From assembly GCA_910584365.1 (NCBI GenBank), contig CAJUAF010000004.1, positions 62,001 through 126,000 on the forward strand: a stretch of DNA of 64,000 bases, given 5' to 3'. The position numbers and the translations under genes were made by a program. A model generated the notes under the pieces. It made no database searches. It worked only from the letters and a program-made list of their open reading frames with translations, and was not told where the DNA came from. This DNA is from an uncultured Muribaculaceae bacterium (lineage in GTDB: Bacteria; Bacteroidota; Bacteroidia; Bacteroidales; Muribaculaceae). This document shows, in pieces, positions 17,221 through 26,073 of the stretch (position 1 is the first letter of the stretch; each line of letters begins with the position of its first letter).

Positions 17221-18456
17221 TTATTCATAGTGCATCGTGCGCGCCGGAGAGATACGGGAAACCAGAGAGGCGGGAAGCAGCATCAGGATTCCAGCCAGCA
17301 GAATCGCCCCGGCGTTCAGCACAAGAATCTGGGTCCATGTCAGTTCTACCGGAACATAGGTCAGGAAATACGCCTCGGGGTTCAGGCTCATCGGATGCCA
17401 CATCCACTGGACGAAAATAAGAGCCAGCCCTATGAGATTTCCCAGCAGAAGCCCCAGGCCTACCACCCGTCCCCCCAGGAGCATGAACACGCGTCTTATC
17501 TGCCCGTCGGTCGCTCCGATGGATTTCAGTACTCCGATCATCCTGATCCGCTGGAGAATCAGGATGAAGACACAGCTTATCAGAGTAAAACCGCTGATAA
17601 GACTCATTATTATAAGTATCACTATCACATTGGCGTCCAGAAGCGCAAGCCAGTTGAAATATATCGCCCCCGAATCGAACACTGTCGTGACTCCGACAGC
17701 TCCGGTCAGCTCTCCCGATACATAACGGCGCGACAGCGATTCCTGCAGCGCAAGGGAGGCCGCGGGAATCTCCTGAGCCGCGACGCCGCGGATTTCGATG
17801 ATGTCTCCCTCGTCCGGTTCCAGTCGTCTGAGACGGCTGAGAAGCGGCTGGGCTACGTAGGCGGTCAGGCGGTCATAATCGCTGAAATGACTTGAATAGA
17901 TACCGCTGACAGTAAGCCGTCTCAATCTGAGGGTATTGTCGATAAAAAAACAGCCGTCCACCCTGTCGCCGACCCGGATTCCGAGCTTCGAGGCAGTCTC
18001 GGCGGAGACAGCTATCTCCGTGGTCTCTCCGGGAAGGTTTCCCTTAAGGAGATTGCCTCGCTCGAAAGCATCGTCATGCCCTTCGCCGTAGGCTTTCAGC
18101 ACCACTCCGGCAAAGTTGTCAGGCGTCTTGAGTATTACGGGCTGGCTGACGGCGACAGCCACCGCAGCGCCGGGAATCGCCTCCCTGATAGCGTCAGCCA
18201 TCGGCGCGGAACAGCGGATTACCGGGGAAGAACTGTCGGAATAACTTCCCGCCGGGCGCACGGTAAGCGAAGCCTCGAATCCCATCACCTTATCCCGGAT
18301 GGCATCCTGGAAACCCAGGACCACCGCCATGGAAATCATCAGCACCGCCACCGCAAGGGCCACGCCCCCCACGGCTATACCTACGGCAGGTGACCTCCGG
18401 CGACCGTCGCCGGGATCAAGCCGCAGTCGGCGCGCTATGAACAGTTCAGTTTTCAT
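17221..18456 (-). CDS. LolC/LolE-type ABC transporter permease
   Basis: 411 aa. One N-terminal membrane helix (about 25-48, VGIAVGGVALAVAVLMISMAVV) is followed by a large periplasmic MacB-like domain (about 50-275). Three more helices follow within an FtsX domain, including the coupling-helix stretch QRIRMIGVLKSIGAT. This matches the LolC/LolE and FtsX-like permeases that work with a separate ATPase to extract lipoproteins from the inner membrane or to move other substrates. No ATPase gene is adjacent. The ATG at 18456 is preferred over 18597 because a TAACTTTG box lies between them. The start MKTELFIARRLRL is typical of the family. Confidence 0.85.
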   Translation of the reverse strand: MKTELFIARRLRLDPGDGRRRSPAVGIAVGGVALAVAVLMISMAVVLGFQDAIRDKVMGFEASLTVRPAGSYSDSSSPVIRCSAPMADAIREAIPGAAVAVAVSQPVILKTPDNFAGVVLKAYGEGHDDAFERGNLLKGNLPGETTEIAVSAETASKLGIRVGDRVDGCFFIDNTLRLRRLTVSGIYSSHFSDYDRLTAYVAQPLLSRLRRLEPDEGDIIEIRGVAAQEIPAASLALQESLSRRYVSGELTGAVGVTTVFDSGAIYFNWLALLDANVIVILIIMSLISGFTLISCVFILILQRIRMIGVLKSIGATDGQIRRVFMLLGGRVVGLGLLLGNLIGLALIFVQWMWHPMSLNPEAYFLTYVPVELTWTQILVLNAGAILLAGILMLLPASLVSRISPARTMHYE

Positions 18457-18485
18457 CGGATGATGGCTGATTCTTGTTTTATCTG

Positions 18486-18493
18486 CAAAGTTA
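18486..18493 (-). promoter_or_regulatory. -7 promoter box for the LolE-type gene
   Basis: The minus strand reads TAACTTTG, 29 bp before the ATG at 18456. This supports that start rather than the longer upstream frame. Confidence 0.6.
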
Positions 18494-18700
18494 AGAATTA
18501 TTTTCCTTTTCAGCCAATTATATTTCCGAATCCTCGGAATCGGTCTGCTGACTAAACATTCCGCCCCGGTTTTTTCGTTATTAAGTAAAACGTTCAACTT
18601 TCCGGCCCGGCAAGTTCCCTACAGAGTCCGCGGCCATTAACATTTATGAGACATGAAACTTACAGAATATATCCGTCACATGGTGCAGCCCGGATACATT

Positions 18701-19612
18701 ATGAAAAGTATCGTCCTGGCGTTCATCGCTTTCTGCGCTTCGGCAGCCGCAAGCGCCCAGGATGCAGACACTCTCCGCGTAGTTTCGGAAGATGAACTGA
18801 TAATGAAATCCACCCCTACGGGCATCCGGGTCGAGACAACGCCGGAAGATGAAATGACCGCTCCGCCGGAAGCGCCGGTGCTGAACGGAAATCCGATGGG
18901 GGTAGATACCCTGTTTACGATATCGGGACGTCCGCAGACAATCTACGCCCGTCCCGCCTCCTGGACCTATTCCGACCCCTGGTGGCACGGGATGTGGATC
19001 AACACCGCCGTATATGCCGGAGCTTTTATCGGCACACTTTTCGTGCTGGAATGTCTTCCCGAGGACGCGACGGCCTGGAACCGCGCCGAACTCCAGAAAG
19101 ACCCTTTCTACACCCGCTGGTTCAACAACATCTTCAAGAAAGGACCTGAATGGGACCACGATAAATTCATATTCAATTATGTCCTGCACCCCTACGCCGG
19201 AGCCGCCTATTTCATGGCCGCCCGCACCTGCGGATTCAACTTCTGGCAGTCGATGCTTTACAGCGCCTGCATCTCCACCATAGGCTGGGAATTCGGCATC
19301 GAGGCCTGTATGGAGCGCCCCTCTTACCAGGACATTTTCATAACTCCCCTGGTGGGAAGCATCATGGGCGAGGGATTCTATCGTCTGAAACGACTTATCG
19401 TGGACCGCGACTATTACGTTCTCGGTTCCCGCGCCATAGGCCATATTCTGGCGTTCTTTCTCGACCCGGTAAATGAGGTCGTCGGGCTGCTCAGTCCCGG
19501 CACCTGCCGGTCCCTGGGTCCCGGCTGTCTCCAGTCTCAGCCGATGCTGATTCCATCGCCAGGCAATACCGCCTTTCCCGCCGTCGGAATCTCCGTCTCC
19601 GCGTCCTTCTGA
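18701..19612 (+). CDS. DUF3943-type exported protein
   Basis: About 303 aa from the ATG at 18701, giving signal peptide MKSIVLAFIAFCASAAASAQ; an in-frame ATG at 18653 would add 16 residues before it. After an acidic, Pro-rich linker, the core has WWHGMWINTAVYAGAFIGTL, then DHDKFIFNYVLHPYAGAAYFMAAR and SMLYSACISTIGWEFGIEA. The last two are the hallmarks I associate with DUF3943, outer-membrane or periplasmic proteins of unknown function with hydrophobic segments. It lies alone between a divergent permease gene and the convergent dtd. The function is unknown; the family call is moderate to good. Confidence 0.75.
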   Translation: MKSIVLAFIAFCASAAASAQDADTLRVVSEDELIMKSTPTGIRVETTPEDEMTAPPEAPVLNGNPMGVDTLFTISGRPQTIYARPASWTYSDPWWHGMWINTAVYAGAFIGTLFVLECLPEDATAWNRAELQKDPFYTRWFNNIFKKGPEWDHDKFIFNYVLHPYAGAAYFMAARTCGFNFWQSMLYSACISTIGWEFGIEACMERPSYQDIFITPLVGSIMGEGFYRLKRLIVDRDYYVLGSRAIGHILAFFLDPVNEVVGLLSPGTCRSLGPGCLQSQPMLIPSPGNTAFPAVGISVSASF

Positions 19613-19625
19613 CCTACGCCGCAGA

Positions 19626-20078
19626 TCACTCCTTCAGACGCGAATCCATTATTATGGTTACGGGGCCGTCGTTGAGCAGCGACACCTGCATATCAGCCCC
19701 GAAACGGCCGCGGGCCACAGATTTGCCCGTCAGTTCCTCCATCAGACGGCAGAAATCTTCGTAAAGAGGTACTGCCAGTTCATGACCCGCCGCACGTATA
19801 TAACTCGGCCGGTTCCCCTTCTTGGTACTGGCAGTAAGAGTGAACTGACTGACGGCCAGCACTTCCCCTCCGCAATCCACGACAGAGCGGTTCATAACCC
19901 CTTCGTCATCATTGAAAATGCGCAAGCCGGCGGCTTTCTTCGCCAGCCAGAGGGCATCCACGGCGGTATCCCCCTGCTCCACTCCGACCAGTATCATCAG
20001 ACCTGGACCTATAGATCCGACTGTCTCGCCGGCGATATCCACCCGGGCATGGCTTACGCGCTGTATTACCAGTCTCAT
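19626..20078 (-). CDS. dtd: D-aminoacyl-tRNA deacylase
   Basis: 150 aa, standard length. Dtd hydrolyses D-aminoacyl-tRNA (and mischarged glycyl-tRNA-Ala), recycling the tRNA. The two active-site stretches are present: LAVSQFTLTASTKKGNRPS (Ser-Gln motif) and the Gly-Pro motif near the end, LLNDGPVTIIMDS. The start MRLVIQRVSHARV is classical. Its ATG overlaps the stop of the flavodiiron gene (ATGA, 20075-20078), so it is translationally coupled to it. Confidence 0.97.
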   Translation of the reverse strand: MRLVIQRVSHARVDIAGETVGSIGPGLMILVGVEQGDTAVDALWLAKKAAGLRIFNDDEGVMNRSVVDCGGEVLAVSQFTLTASTKKGNRPSYIRAAGHELAVPLYEDFCRLMEELTGKSVARGRFGADMQVSLLNDGPVTIIMDSRLKE

Positions 20079-21319
20079 AACCTGCCTGCAAGATTTTCGG
20101 CAAGCGCTTCGAGCGCCTGGCGGGATTCATCGGTCAGACGGGTACGGACCGTAACTTTCGGTTCCACAATCTCCATATCCTTCATCCGCTGAAGTTCTTC
20201 GGTCATCAGCCTTCCGGCAACCGGAGCCCAGCTCCCGTTTTCGACCACGCCGACAACTCTCCCCCGCAGACCCTTGGACTGGAGTCGCGACAGCAGCCCC
20301 CGCATTGCGGGCATCATGGCGCCGTCATACGTCGGAGACATGAAGACAAGTCCCTTGTTGGCGAAAGCCTGACTGACAGCTTCCGCAAGGTCGGCCCCCA
20401 TCATATCGAACACACGGGTCTCCACTCCCTGAGCGGCCAGCATGGTCTCCAGTTCGTATGCCGCGGCGAGAGTGCCTCCGTGCAGCGACGACACAAAAAT
20501 AACGCATCCGTTGTCCTCCGGTTCCCAGTTGCTCCAGCGGTCGTAGAGAGGGACCGGATTGAATTCCGATAAATGGATTACCGGACCATGAAGAGGACAT
20601 AGGCGCGCAATATCCAGCGCAGAGACTTTTTTCAGCAGCGCCTGGACCTGTGCCCCGTATTTTCCGCATATATTGGCGTAATAACGCCTGGCCTCCCCCC
20701 TCCAGTCGCTGACGAGCGTGGCGCCAGACAATTCTCCGGAAGCCCCCTGTAAGGCAAGAGCCGTTCCGAAGGTGCCGAACGCATCCGCCGAAAAGAGTGT
20801 GCTACTCATCGGATCATACATCACCATCACCTCCGGCCAATGCACCATGGGAGCCATCAGGAACGTAAGCTGACGGCATCCTGTGTCAAGGGTGTCATCT
20901 TCCCTGACAGCGACAATCCGTTCGGGAGAAATACCGGCCGCAAACTGAGGAAGCATCTGGGCAGCTTTGGCCGTACATACCAGGCGGCACTCAGGAAAAT
21001 CCTTCATGAAATTTCCGATAGCCGCCGAATGATCAGGTTCGAGATGCTGTACAATCAGGTAATCAGGGCTACGCTTTCCCCTCAGAAACCTGTCAAGGGA
21101 CTCCCTCCAGGTCTTTTCAACAGACGCATCCACCGTATCCACAACCGTCAGCTTCTCATCATCGATGACATAGGAATTATATGTCATCCCCTCGGCAAGC
21201 GGATACTGACGTTCGAAAAACCTGACGGCGTGATCCGCGCAACAGAATCCGGTGATACCCGTATTCTCTCCCACGGAAAAAACTCTCACTTCTATGTTGT
21301 TGGTTCCTGAACTTTTCAT
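20075..21319 (-). CDS. A-type flavoprotein (flavodiiron protein)
   Basis: About 414 aa from the ATG at 21319. The N-terminal metallo-beta-lactamase-like domain keeps all diiron ligands: HLEPDH (His92, Glu94, Asp96, His97), MVHWPE (His160), SADAFG (Asp179) and CPLHGP (His244). The C-terminal flavodoxin domain begins near residue 275 with IFVSSLHGGTLAAAYELE. Such enzymes reduce O2 to water and/or NO to N2O in anaerobes, using electrons from rubredoxin. The preference for O2 or NO cannot be read here. It is co-transcribed with dtd. A perfect palindrome lies in the leader just after the promoter box and may be an operator. Confidence 0.92.
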   Translation of the reverse strand: MKSSGTNNIEVRVFSVGENTGITGFCCADHAVRFFERQYPLAEGMTYNSYVIDDEKLTVVDTVDASVEKTWRESLDRFLRGKRSPDYLIVQHLEPDHSAAIGNFMKDFPECRLVCTAKAAQMLPQFAAGISPERIVAVREDDTLDTGCRQLTFLMAPMVHWPEVMVMYDPMSSTLFSADAFGTFGTALALQGASGELSGATLVSDWRGEARRYYANICGKYGAQVQALLKKVSALDIARLCPLHGPVIHLSEFNPVPLYDRWSNWEPEDNGCVIFVSSLHGGTLAAAYELETMLAAQGVETRVFDMMGADLAEAVSQAFANKGLVFMSPTYDGAMMPAMRGLLSRLQSKGLRGRVVGVVENGSWAPVAGRLMTEELQRMKDMEIVEPKVTVRTRLTDESRQALEALAENLAGRL

Positions 21320-21343
21320 CGGATATACATTATTAATATAAAG

Positions 21344-21355
21344 GGAACGTTCCCG
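21344..21355. promoter_or_regulatory. 12-bp palindrome at the flavodiiron promoter
   Basis: GGGAACGTTCCC is a perfect palindrome placed just downstream of the -7 box, about 25 bp before the ATG at 21319. The position suits a repressor operator; the regulator is unknown. Confidence 0.45.
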
Positions 21356-21359
21356 ATGC

Positions 21360-21367
21360 AAAATTAG
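21360..21367 (-). promoter_or_regulatory. -7 promoter box of the flavodiiron-dtd operon
   Basis: The minus strand reads TAATTTTG about 40 bp upstream of the ATG at 21319. No clear -33 element is visible. Confidence 0.55.
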
Positions 21368-21543
21368 ATAATTTTCACGATATAATTCTATCCCGAATCA
21401 GGAAAAATATGCCGGTTCGGAATAACGCCTGTCCGCGAGCAGAAAAGCATATTTTAAGAGTTTTTATAACAATCTGAGATTCAATAACCTACAAAAAGCG
21501 CCACAAAAAAGTTCATTTTTCATGTCATTTTTTTTGCAAAATC

Positions 21544-21575
21544 TTTTGTCAGTTCAAAAATAATGCCTACCTTTG
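21544..21575 (+). promoter_or_regulatory. promoter of the tRNA Gly-Gly-Leu cluster
   Basis: TTTTG (21544-21548) is followed after 19 bp by TACCTTTG (21568-21575), a near-ideal Bacteroidota promoter about 63 bp before the first tRNA. The stretch from the flavodiiron leader to here (about 21370-21540) holds only AT-rich sequence with no gene. Confidence 0.7.
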
Positions 21576-21638
21576 CAACGCAAACGGGAAAAACGGCTAA
21601 CAAAACCGTTCAAAACCCGAAGAGAACCTTAAAAATTT

Positions 21639-21711
<73 letters not shown>

Positions 21712-21804
21712 CAAAGTTCCATTTCTTGGTTCTTTAGTACATTTACTTTTTGAATTAAGTCTTCTGCCTACCCCACAAGGCAATTCCGATGAGATTCTAT
21801 TTCT

Positions 21805-21877
<73 letters not shown>

Positions 21878-21993
21878 CAAATATCCCTCTTTACAGGATC
21901 CCGGGATTCAAGACAGCTTTTCAATTCTTCCTCTCTTTTGTCAGAGACCTGAAAACAGGAAAGCGGATGACCGACAGGCAAAGACTTATTATT

Positions 21994-22077
21994 GTCCGGA
22001 TGGCGGAATTGGTAGACGCGCTACTTTGAGGGGGTAGTGATCATTGGATCGTGTGAGTTCGAGTCTCATTTCGGACA
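21994..22077 (+). tRNA. tRNA-Leu (GAG)
   Basis: 84 nt with a long variable arm, as expected of tRNA-Leu. The acceptor GTCCGGA pairs with TTCGGAC and the discriminator is A. The anticodon stem CTACT/GGTAG encloses the loop TTGAGGG, anticodon GAG, reading CUC and CUU. CCA is not encoded. A perfect terminator hairpin follows 6 bp later. Confidence 0.94.
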
Positions 22078-22083
22078 CTTTTG

Positions 22084-22130
22084 AAGAAAAATCCCAAGTG
22101 ATTGTAATACAATCACTTGGGATTTTTCTT
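22084..22130 (+). terminator. 21-bp perfect hairpin terminating the tRNA cluster
   Basis: Two perfectly complementary 21-nt arms (22084-22104 and 22110-22130) surround the loop TAATA. The right arm ends in a T-rich stretch followed by TTAT. It is a strong intrinsic terminator for the Gly-Gly-Leu tRNA transcript. Confidence 0.85.
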
Positions 22131-22167
22131 TTATATTTCCATCAACCGTATGTCAACCCAAATCTGT

Positions 22168-22206
22168 TCTATGAATTTTGTCAACGGCGTTGACAAAATT
22201 CATAGA
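22168..22206. repeat. 18-bp perfect inverted repeat, terminator-like
   Basis: Arms 22168-22185 and 22189-22206 are perfectly complementary around the loop GGC, followed by TTTTTAATT. It could be a back-up terminator. The core GTCAAC/GTTGAC also resembles a protein-binding dyad. Confidence 0.6.
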
Positions 22207-22241
22207 TTTTTAATTCCGGGAGGCGACTTTTTCGGATGATG

Positions 22242-22281
22242 TTTACCGCCATGATACGGCAAAAAGTATCATGGCGGTAAA
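22242..22281. repeat. 16-bp perfect inverted repeat after the GH35 gene
   Basis: Arms 22242-22257 and 22266-22281 are perfectly complementary around the loop GGCAAAAA, only 4 bp beyond the stop of the leftward GH35 gene. No U-run follows on either strand, so it may stabilise the 3' end of that mRNA rather than terminate by itself. Confidence 0.5.
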
Positions 22282-22285
22282 GGTA

Positions 22286-24658
22286 TCAGAGGGGGAACGG
22301 TACGGGACTGACGTAGAGGCGGAAATTCCGGATGGCACCGGGTGCGTCCGACTCCATTCGCGGAAGATACTGCAATCCGGAGATATTCCGCTCTCCGCCG
22401 AGATCTATGACTATCGCATGAGGGAAAGGAACTCCCGCGACAGTGGTCCATGAGGTTGATTCCTGGAGGTCGAAGACCTTGTCGGCCGAGCGGTTTCCGT
22501 CGGCGACATCCTCGCTGTCGGCATACACTGCCGTCCAGGGCTCGCGGGAAAGGCGCTCTCCGTTTTCGTCAAGGAGATACAACTCGGCTATGGCGGCGAC
22601 ATCCTTGCCGTCAATGGCGTCAAGAGCCTCAATACAGACGTAGCGCCCGCGCACGGGGGCGTCGAGCCGTACTTCCTGCCATCCGTTACCGGGCCGGAAA
22701 GTTCCGGCAAGCACAGGGGTGAAAGAGGCGAGATTCAGGGTATCACCCTCTCCCCGGTGAAGTTGCGGACTTGCAAGCGACAGGCGGTCGAGAACCGGCT
22801 CTTTGAATCCCTGGCTACGGGCCTGGCGCGGACCTACGATGTCGAACACCAGGATTTCATTCTCCCCTTTCTTCAGCCAGCACCCCGGCATATAGAGAGT
22901 CTGCTGCGGACCGATTTCCCATATACGCCCCAGGGGATGGCCGTTGACATAGACAAGTCCCTTGCCCCAGGTGCTGAAATCGAGGAATGTATCGGAGGGA
23001 CGGCTGACATGGAACCGGGCGCGGTAGACTCCGCGCGGAAGCCGTCCGTCGGTCATCTCCGCCTCGGCGACGGGCCGGAAATTCATGGCGGTATAAGTCG
23101 GGAGTTCATCCTCGATGTTGAATACCTCCCAGTTCCTGAGGTCGCATACGAATTTATGTCTGTCGCGGTCCTCGGTGACGGTGACATTGTCCGTGATTCC
23201 CTTGAAATCCTTGATGGCGCGTCCGAAATTGATACGCCCCATAGCCTCAACCAGAATATCCAGGCGCGCTCCTTTAGCTACCGGGGGCAGACGAAGTTCT
23301 TTCTCGCCGTTACGCCGGTCGAGGCTGCCGATATATTTTCCGTCGACAAACACCTGTGCGAAATCGTGTGGGTCACTGACCGTCAGCATCGATGCGGAGG
23401 TGAGTTCGGGAAGATACGTGCGGTAGAGGATGGAGCCGAAGCCCTGATCATATTCCTCCATGGTGCGGATAGCGGCATCTTTTTTACTTTCGGGAAGATT
23501 TTCCCACAGAGGGGCCACCTCGGTAAATTCAAACGCGGGTACCGACACCGGTTTCACCAGCGGAGGGAGCGGGGGCAGCTTCCGACCTCCGGCATATTTC
23601 TCCATAGTCTTCCGGAGTTCCCGGAATTTCGGTGTGGGCTGTCCTGACTCGCTTATGGGGGCGTCATAATCGTAGGAAGTCACGTCGGGGGCGAATCCCG
23701 GCGAATTTGCCCCGGCCCAGTGTCCCCAGTTTGTACCCCCGTGAGTCATATAGAGACTGAACGAAATTCCCTTGGAGAGCATCTCGTCGATACCGGCAAT
23801 CATGTCGGCCGCAGGACGTGTCTCATGGTTGGCGCCCCACTTGTCGAACCATCCGCTCCAGAACTCGGAACACATCAGCGGGGAATCGGGACGCTGCTCT
23901 TTCAGCGGTGCGAACTGTTGGTCGATATTGGCTCCGGTGCCGAAATTAAGGGTCCATACAAGGTCATCCAGGCCGTTATCAAGAAAATTGGAAGACCAGT
24001 CACACTGGAACATCGTCACTTTGTCGCCGAAATTTTTCCGCAGCATATCGCGGATGGCCGAGATATACGGCTTGTCTGTGCCGTATGAACCGTATTCATT
24101 CTCGACCTGGACCATTATGATCGGTCCCCCGTCGGCGATGGTCAGGTCTCCGACCCGGGAAGCGACAGCCTGCTGAAACTTGTCGACCCTCTCCATGAAG
24201 AAAGGATCCTGCTGGCGCAGGCGGATATCCTTTTTCCGGAGGAGCCACCAGGGGAGACCGCCCATCTCCCATTCGGCACATACGTAGGGACCCGGACGCA
24301 GAATTACCTTCATATCGTTCTCCTGACAGAGCTTTACGAACTCCCGGAGATCATTCTGTCCGCTGAAATCGAACTGGTCCTGGCGGGGTTCATGGGCGTT
24401 CCAGAATGTATAAAGACAGATTGTATTCATCCCCAGGGCCTTGCACATCTTGATGCGCTGGTCCCAGTAAGGACGGGGTATGCGGGGATAATGAAGTTCG
24501 GCGGCTTTTACTACGAACGGCTCGCCGTCGAGGAGGAAAGTTCCCAGGCCGGCTTCGAAACTCCGGTCCGCGACAGGCTCCGCAGCCGGGGTGCCGTAAC
24601 AGGAACAGGTCATTAATGCCGTAAGCATCAGCGGCCTGAGAATAGTTTTCAGTATCAT
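22286..24658 (-). CDS. GH35 beta-galactosidase with C-terminal discoidin-like domain
   Basis: 790 aa from the ATG at 24658 (a TTG 6 bp upstream is also in frame). A lipoprotein-like signal (LTALMTC, Cys at residue 18) suggests outer-membrane anchoring. The GH35 barrel runs to about 340: LYTFWNAHEP, RPGPYVCAEWEMGGLPWWL, the acid/base Glu in VQVENEYGSYG (about residue 188) and the nucleophile Glu in CSEFWSGWFDKWG (about 265). Beta-sandwich regions follow, and the last 130 residues look like an F5/8-type carbohydrate-binding domain. It should release terminal beta-galactose from plant galactans or host glycans. A strong promoter precedes it. A GH53 endo-galactanase is encoded 4 kb away. Confidence 0.94.
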   Translation of the reverse strand: MILKTILRPLMLTALMTCSCYGTPAAEPVADRSFEAGLGTFLLDGEPFVVKAAELHYPRIPRPYWDQRIKMCKALGMNTICLYTFWNAHEPRQDQFDFSGQNDLREFVKLCQENDMKVILRPGPYVCAEWEMGGLPWWLLRKKDIRLRQQDPFFMERVDKFQQAVASRVGDLTIADGGPIIMVQVENEYGSYGTDKPYISAIRDMLRKNFGDKVTMFQCDWSSNFLDNGLDDLVWTLNFGTGANIDQQFAPLKEQRPDSPLMCSEFWSGWFDKWGANHETRPAADMIAGIDEMLSKGISFSLYMTHGGTNWGHWAGANSPGFAPDVTSYDYDAPISESGQPTPKFRELRKTMEKYAGGRKLPPLPPLVKPVSVPAFEFTEVAPLWENLPESKKDAAIRTMEEYDQGFGSILYRTYLPELTSASMLTVSDPHDFAQVFVDGKYIGSLDRRNGEKELRLPPVAKGARLDILVEAMGRINFGRAIKDFKGITDNVTVTEDRDRHKFVCDLRNWEVFNIEDELPTYTAMNFRPVAEAEMTDGRLPRGVYRARFHVSRPSDTFLDFSTWGKGLVYVNGHPLGRIWEIGPQQTLYMPGCWLKKGENEILVFDIVGPRQARSQGFKEPVLDRLSLASPQLHRGEGDTLNLASFTPVLAGTFRPGNGWQEVRLDAPVRGRYVCIEALDAIDGKDVAAIAELYLLDENGERLSREPWTAVYADSEDVADGNRSADKVFDLQESTSWTTVAGVPFPHAIVIDLGGERNISGLQYLPRMESDAPGAIRNFRLYVSPVPFPL

Positions 24659-24685
24659 GGACAATATGCTTTACATGGTCTTTCA

Positions 24686-24717
24686 CAAAGTTACCACTAA
24701 AAGCCGGATACTGCAAA
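24686..24717 (-). promoter_or_regulatory. GH35 promoter (-33 and -7)
   Basis: On the minus strand TTTG (24714-24717), then 20 bp, then TAACTTTG (24686-24693), 27 bp before the ATG at 24658. Confidence 0.7.
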
Positions 24718-24733
24718 TAAATCAGTTCGTTTT

Positions 24734-25852
24734 TCAGGGAGTCCCGTCCCCGGCGTCAGCGGCAGATTCCGGTGAAGGAACCTTGTTTTTCCGGGAGGGC
24801 ACCGCCAGGACATATTCTTTATAATACGCCAGCAGCAGGGTCGTCATCGGGAGGGCTACTATCATACCGATAATCCCCAGCAGGGACCCCCAGACCGACA
24901 ATGCCAGGAGAATTATCGCCGGATTCAGACCCAGGGCCTGCTTCATTATTTTCGGAGTGAGAACATAATCACATATACTCTGGGTAACGACATACACAAG
25001 GATGCATCGGCCGAATTCCGACCAGAATCCCACATGGCCGGTCATCGAATCCATATAACACAGAATCATAACCGGTATCAGGGTGATATACTGGAAATAG
25101 GGAATCATATACAGAATTCCCACGGTCAGGCCGAGTATAATTCCCAGCGGGAGGCCGACCAGGGAGAAACCTATGCAGTAGAACACAGCGGCACACATGG
25201 CTATCACTGCCTGGCCGCGGAAATAGCGACTCATCGTGTCCTTGATGTCATCTCCGAGGCGATACATCACCAGACGGTAACGGGGGGGAACCAGCAGGCG
25301 GAACCCCCGCATCAGATAGCTGTAATCCAGCATTATGAAAATGACATAGATAAACGTCAGGAACCATTCGAGAGTATGGAGTACATAGTCCAGCATTGTG
25401 GACAGGAAAGAGGAACTCTTGGTCAGCAGTTCCTGGAAACGTGTTCCCGAAATAAACTGGGCGAGATTGTCGGAGGTAATCAGTTTCCGGAAATAATCCT
25501 GGAGATCAGCGGGCAGGAACGGAGATTTCACATCCCTGGAGGAGGCAATCATCTTGTCGAGCTGGCCGATTTCATTGATGGCCATAGGGATAAAGAAATA
25601 TCCCAGCAAAGTCAGCACCCCGGCGACCTCAAGGAGAGTCAGCAGAACGGCAATCCATCTGTAACGCAGATGGAATTTGTTGAGCTGGAATCCCACCACC
25701 GGCTCGAGGATATAGGCGATAAGACACGCCACGCAGAAAGGGAGCAGCACATCGCGCAGATAATCCACCAGCCAGATTAGAGCGGCCAGTACAATTATTG
25801 TGGCAAGGATCCTCACCACCCGGTCGAAGGTAAATGGACGCCGTTGTGACAT
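24734..25852 (-). CDS. AI-2E/PerM family transporter
   Basis: 372 aa with about eight membrane helices. The pattern fits the AI-2E family: an N-terminal pair of helices (ATIIVLAALIWLVDYLRDVLLPFCVACLIAYILEP), a long amphipathic region (about 95-150) and the C-terminal LGLNPAIILLALSVWGSLLGIIGMIVALPMTTLL-like motif. Members have been linked to autoinducer-2 export, Na+/H+ exchange or other efflux; this one cannot be assigned. It lies alone, divergent from the DUF389 gene. The ATG at 25852 is clear. The tail (residues 350-372) is polar and basic. Confidence 0.9.
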   Translation of the reverse strand: MSQRRPFTFDRVVRILATIIVLAALIWLVDYLRDVLLPFCVACLIAYILEPVVGFQLNKFHLRYRWIAVLLTLLEVAGVLTLLGYFFIPMAINEIGQLDKMIASSRDVKSPFLPADLQDYFRKLITSDNLAQFISGTRFQELLTKSSSFLSTMLDYVLHTLEWFLTFIYVIFIMLDYSYLMRGFRLLVPPRYRLVMYRLGDDIKDTMSRYFRGQAVIAMCAAVFYCIGFSLVGLPLGIILGLTVGILYMIPYFQYITLIPVMILCYMDSMTGHVGFWSEFGRCILVYVVTQSICDYVLTPKIMKQALGLNPAIILLALSVWGSLLGIIGMIVALPMTTLLLAYYKEYVLAVPSRKNKVPSPESAADAGDGTP

Positions 25853-25992
25853 AATGCGAGAAAATAGTTAAATATCATCAGTTACCGTTATATATTATTA
25901 AGTCTCCGCAAAGCCAAAAAGTTCTCGCGCGGGAAAAAAATCAATGACGGCATATCAATCCGGCCTGTAAATCTGTTTATATCTATATAGGA

Positions 25993-26040
25993 GGGGACGC
26001 GGTCCCCTTCTCCGGACCGTCGCCCGCGGGCGGTCGGCCG
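25993..26040 (+). other. GC-rich hairpins upstream of the DUF389 gene
   Basis: Two self-complementary blocks lie side by side: GGGGAC-GCG-GTCCCC at 25993-26007, and a nested dyad around GCCCGCGGGC with flanking ACC/GGT at about 26016-26035. They sit 34-80 bp before the ATG at 26074, in an otherwise AT-rich gap. They may form a leader structure; no match to a known RNA family was recognised. Confidence 0.35.
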
Positions 26041-26073
26041 CTTCTTTACGTTTCAACAAGTCCCTCATCCCTT

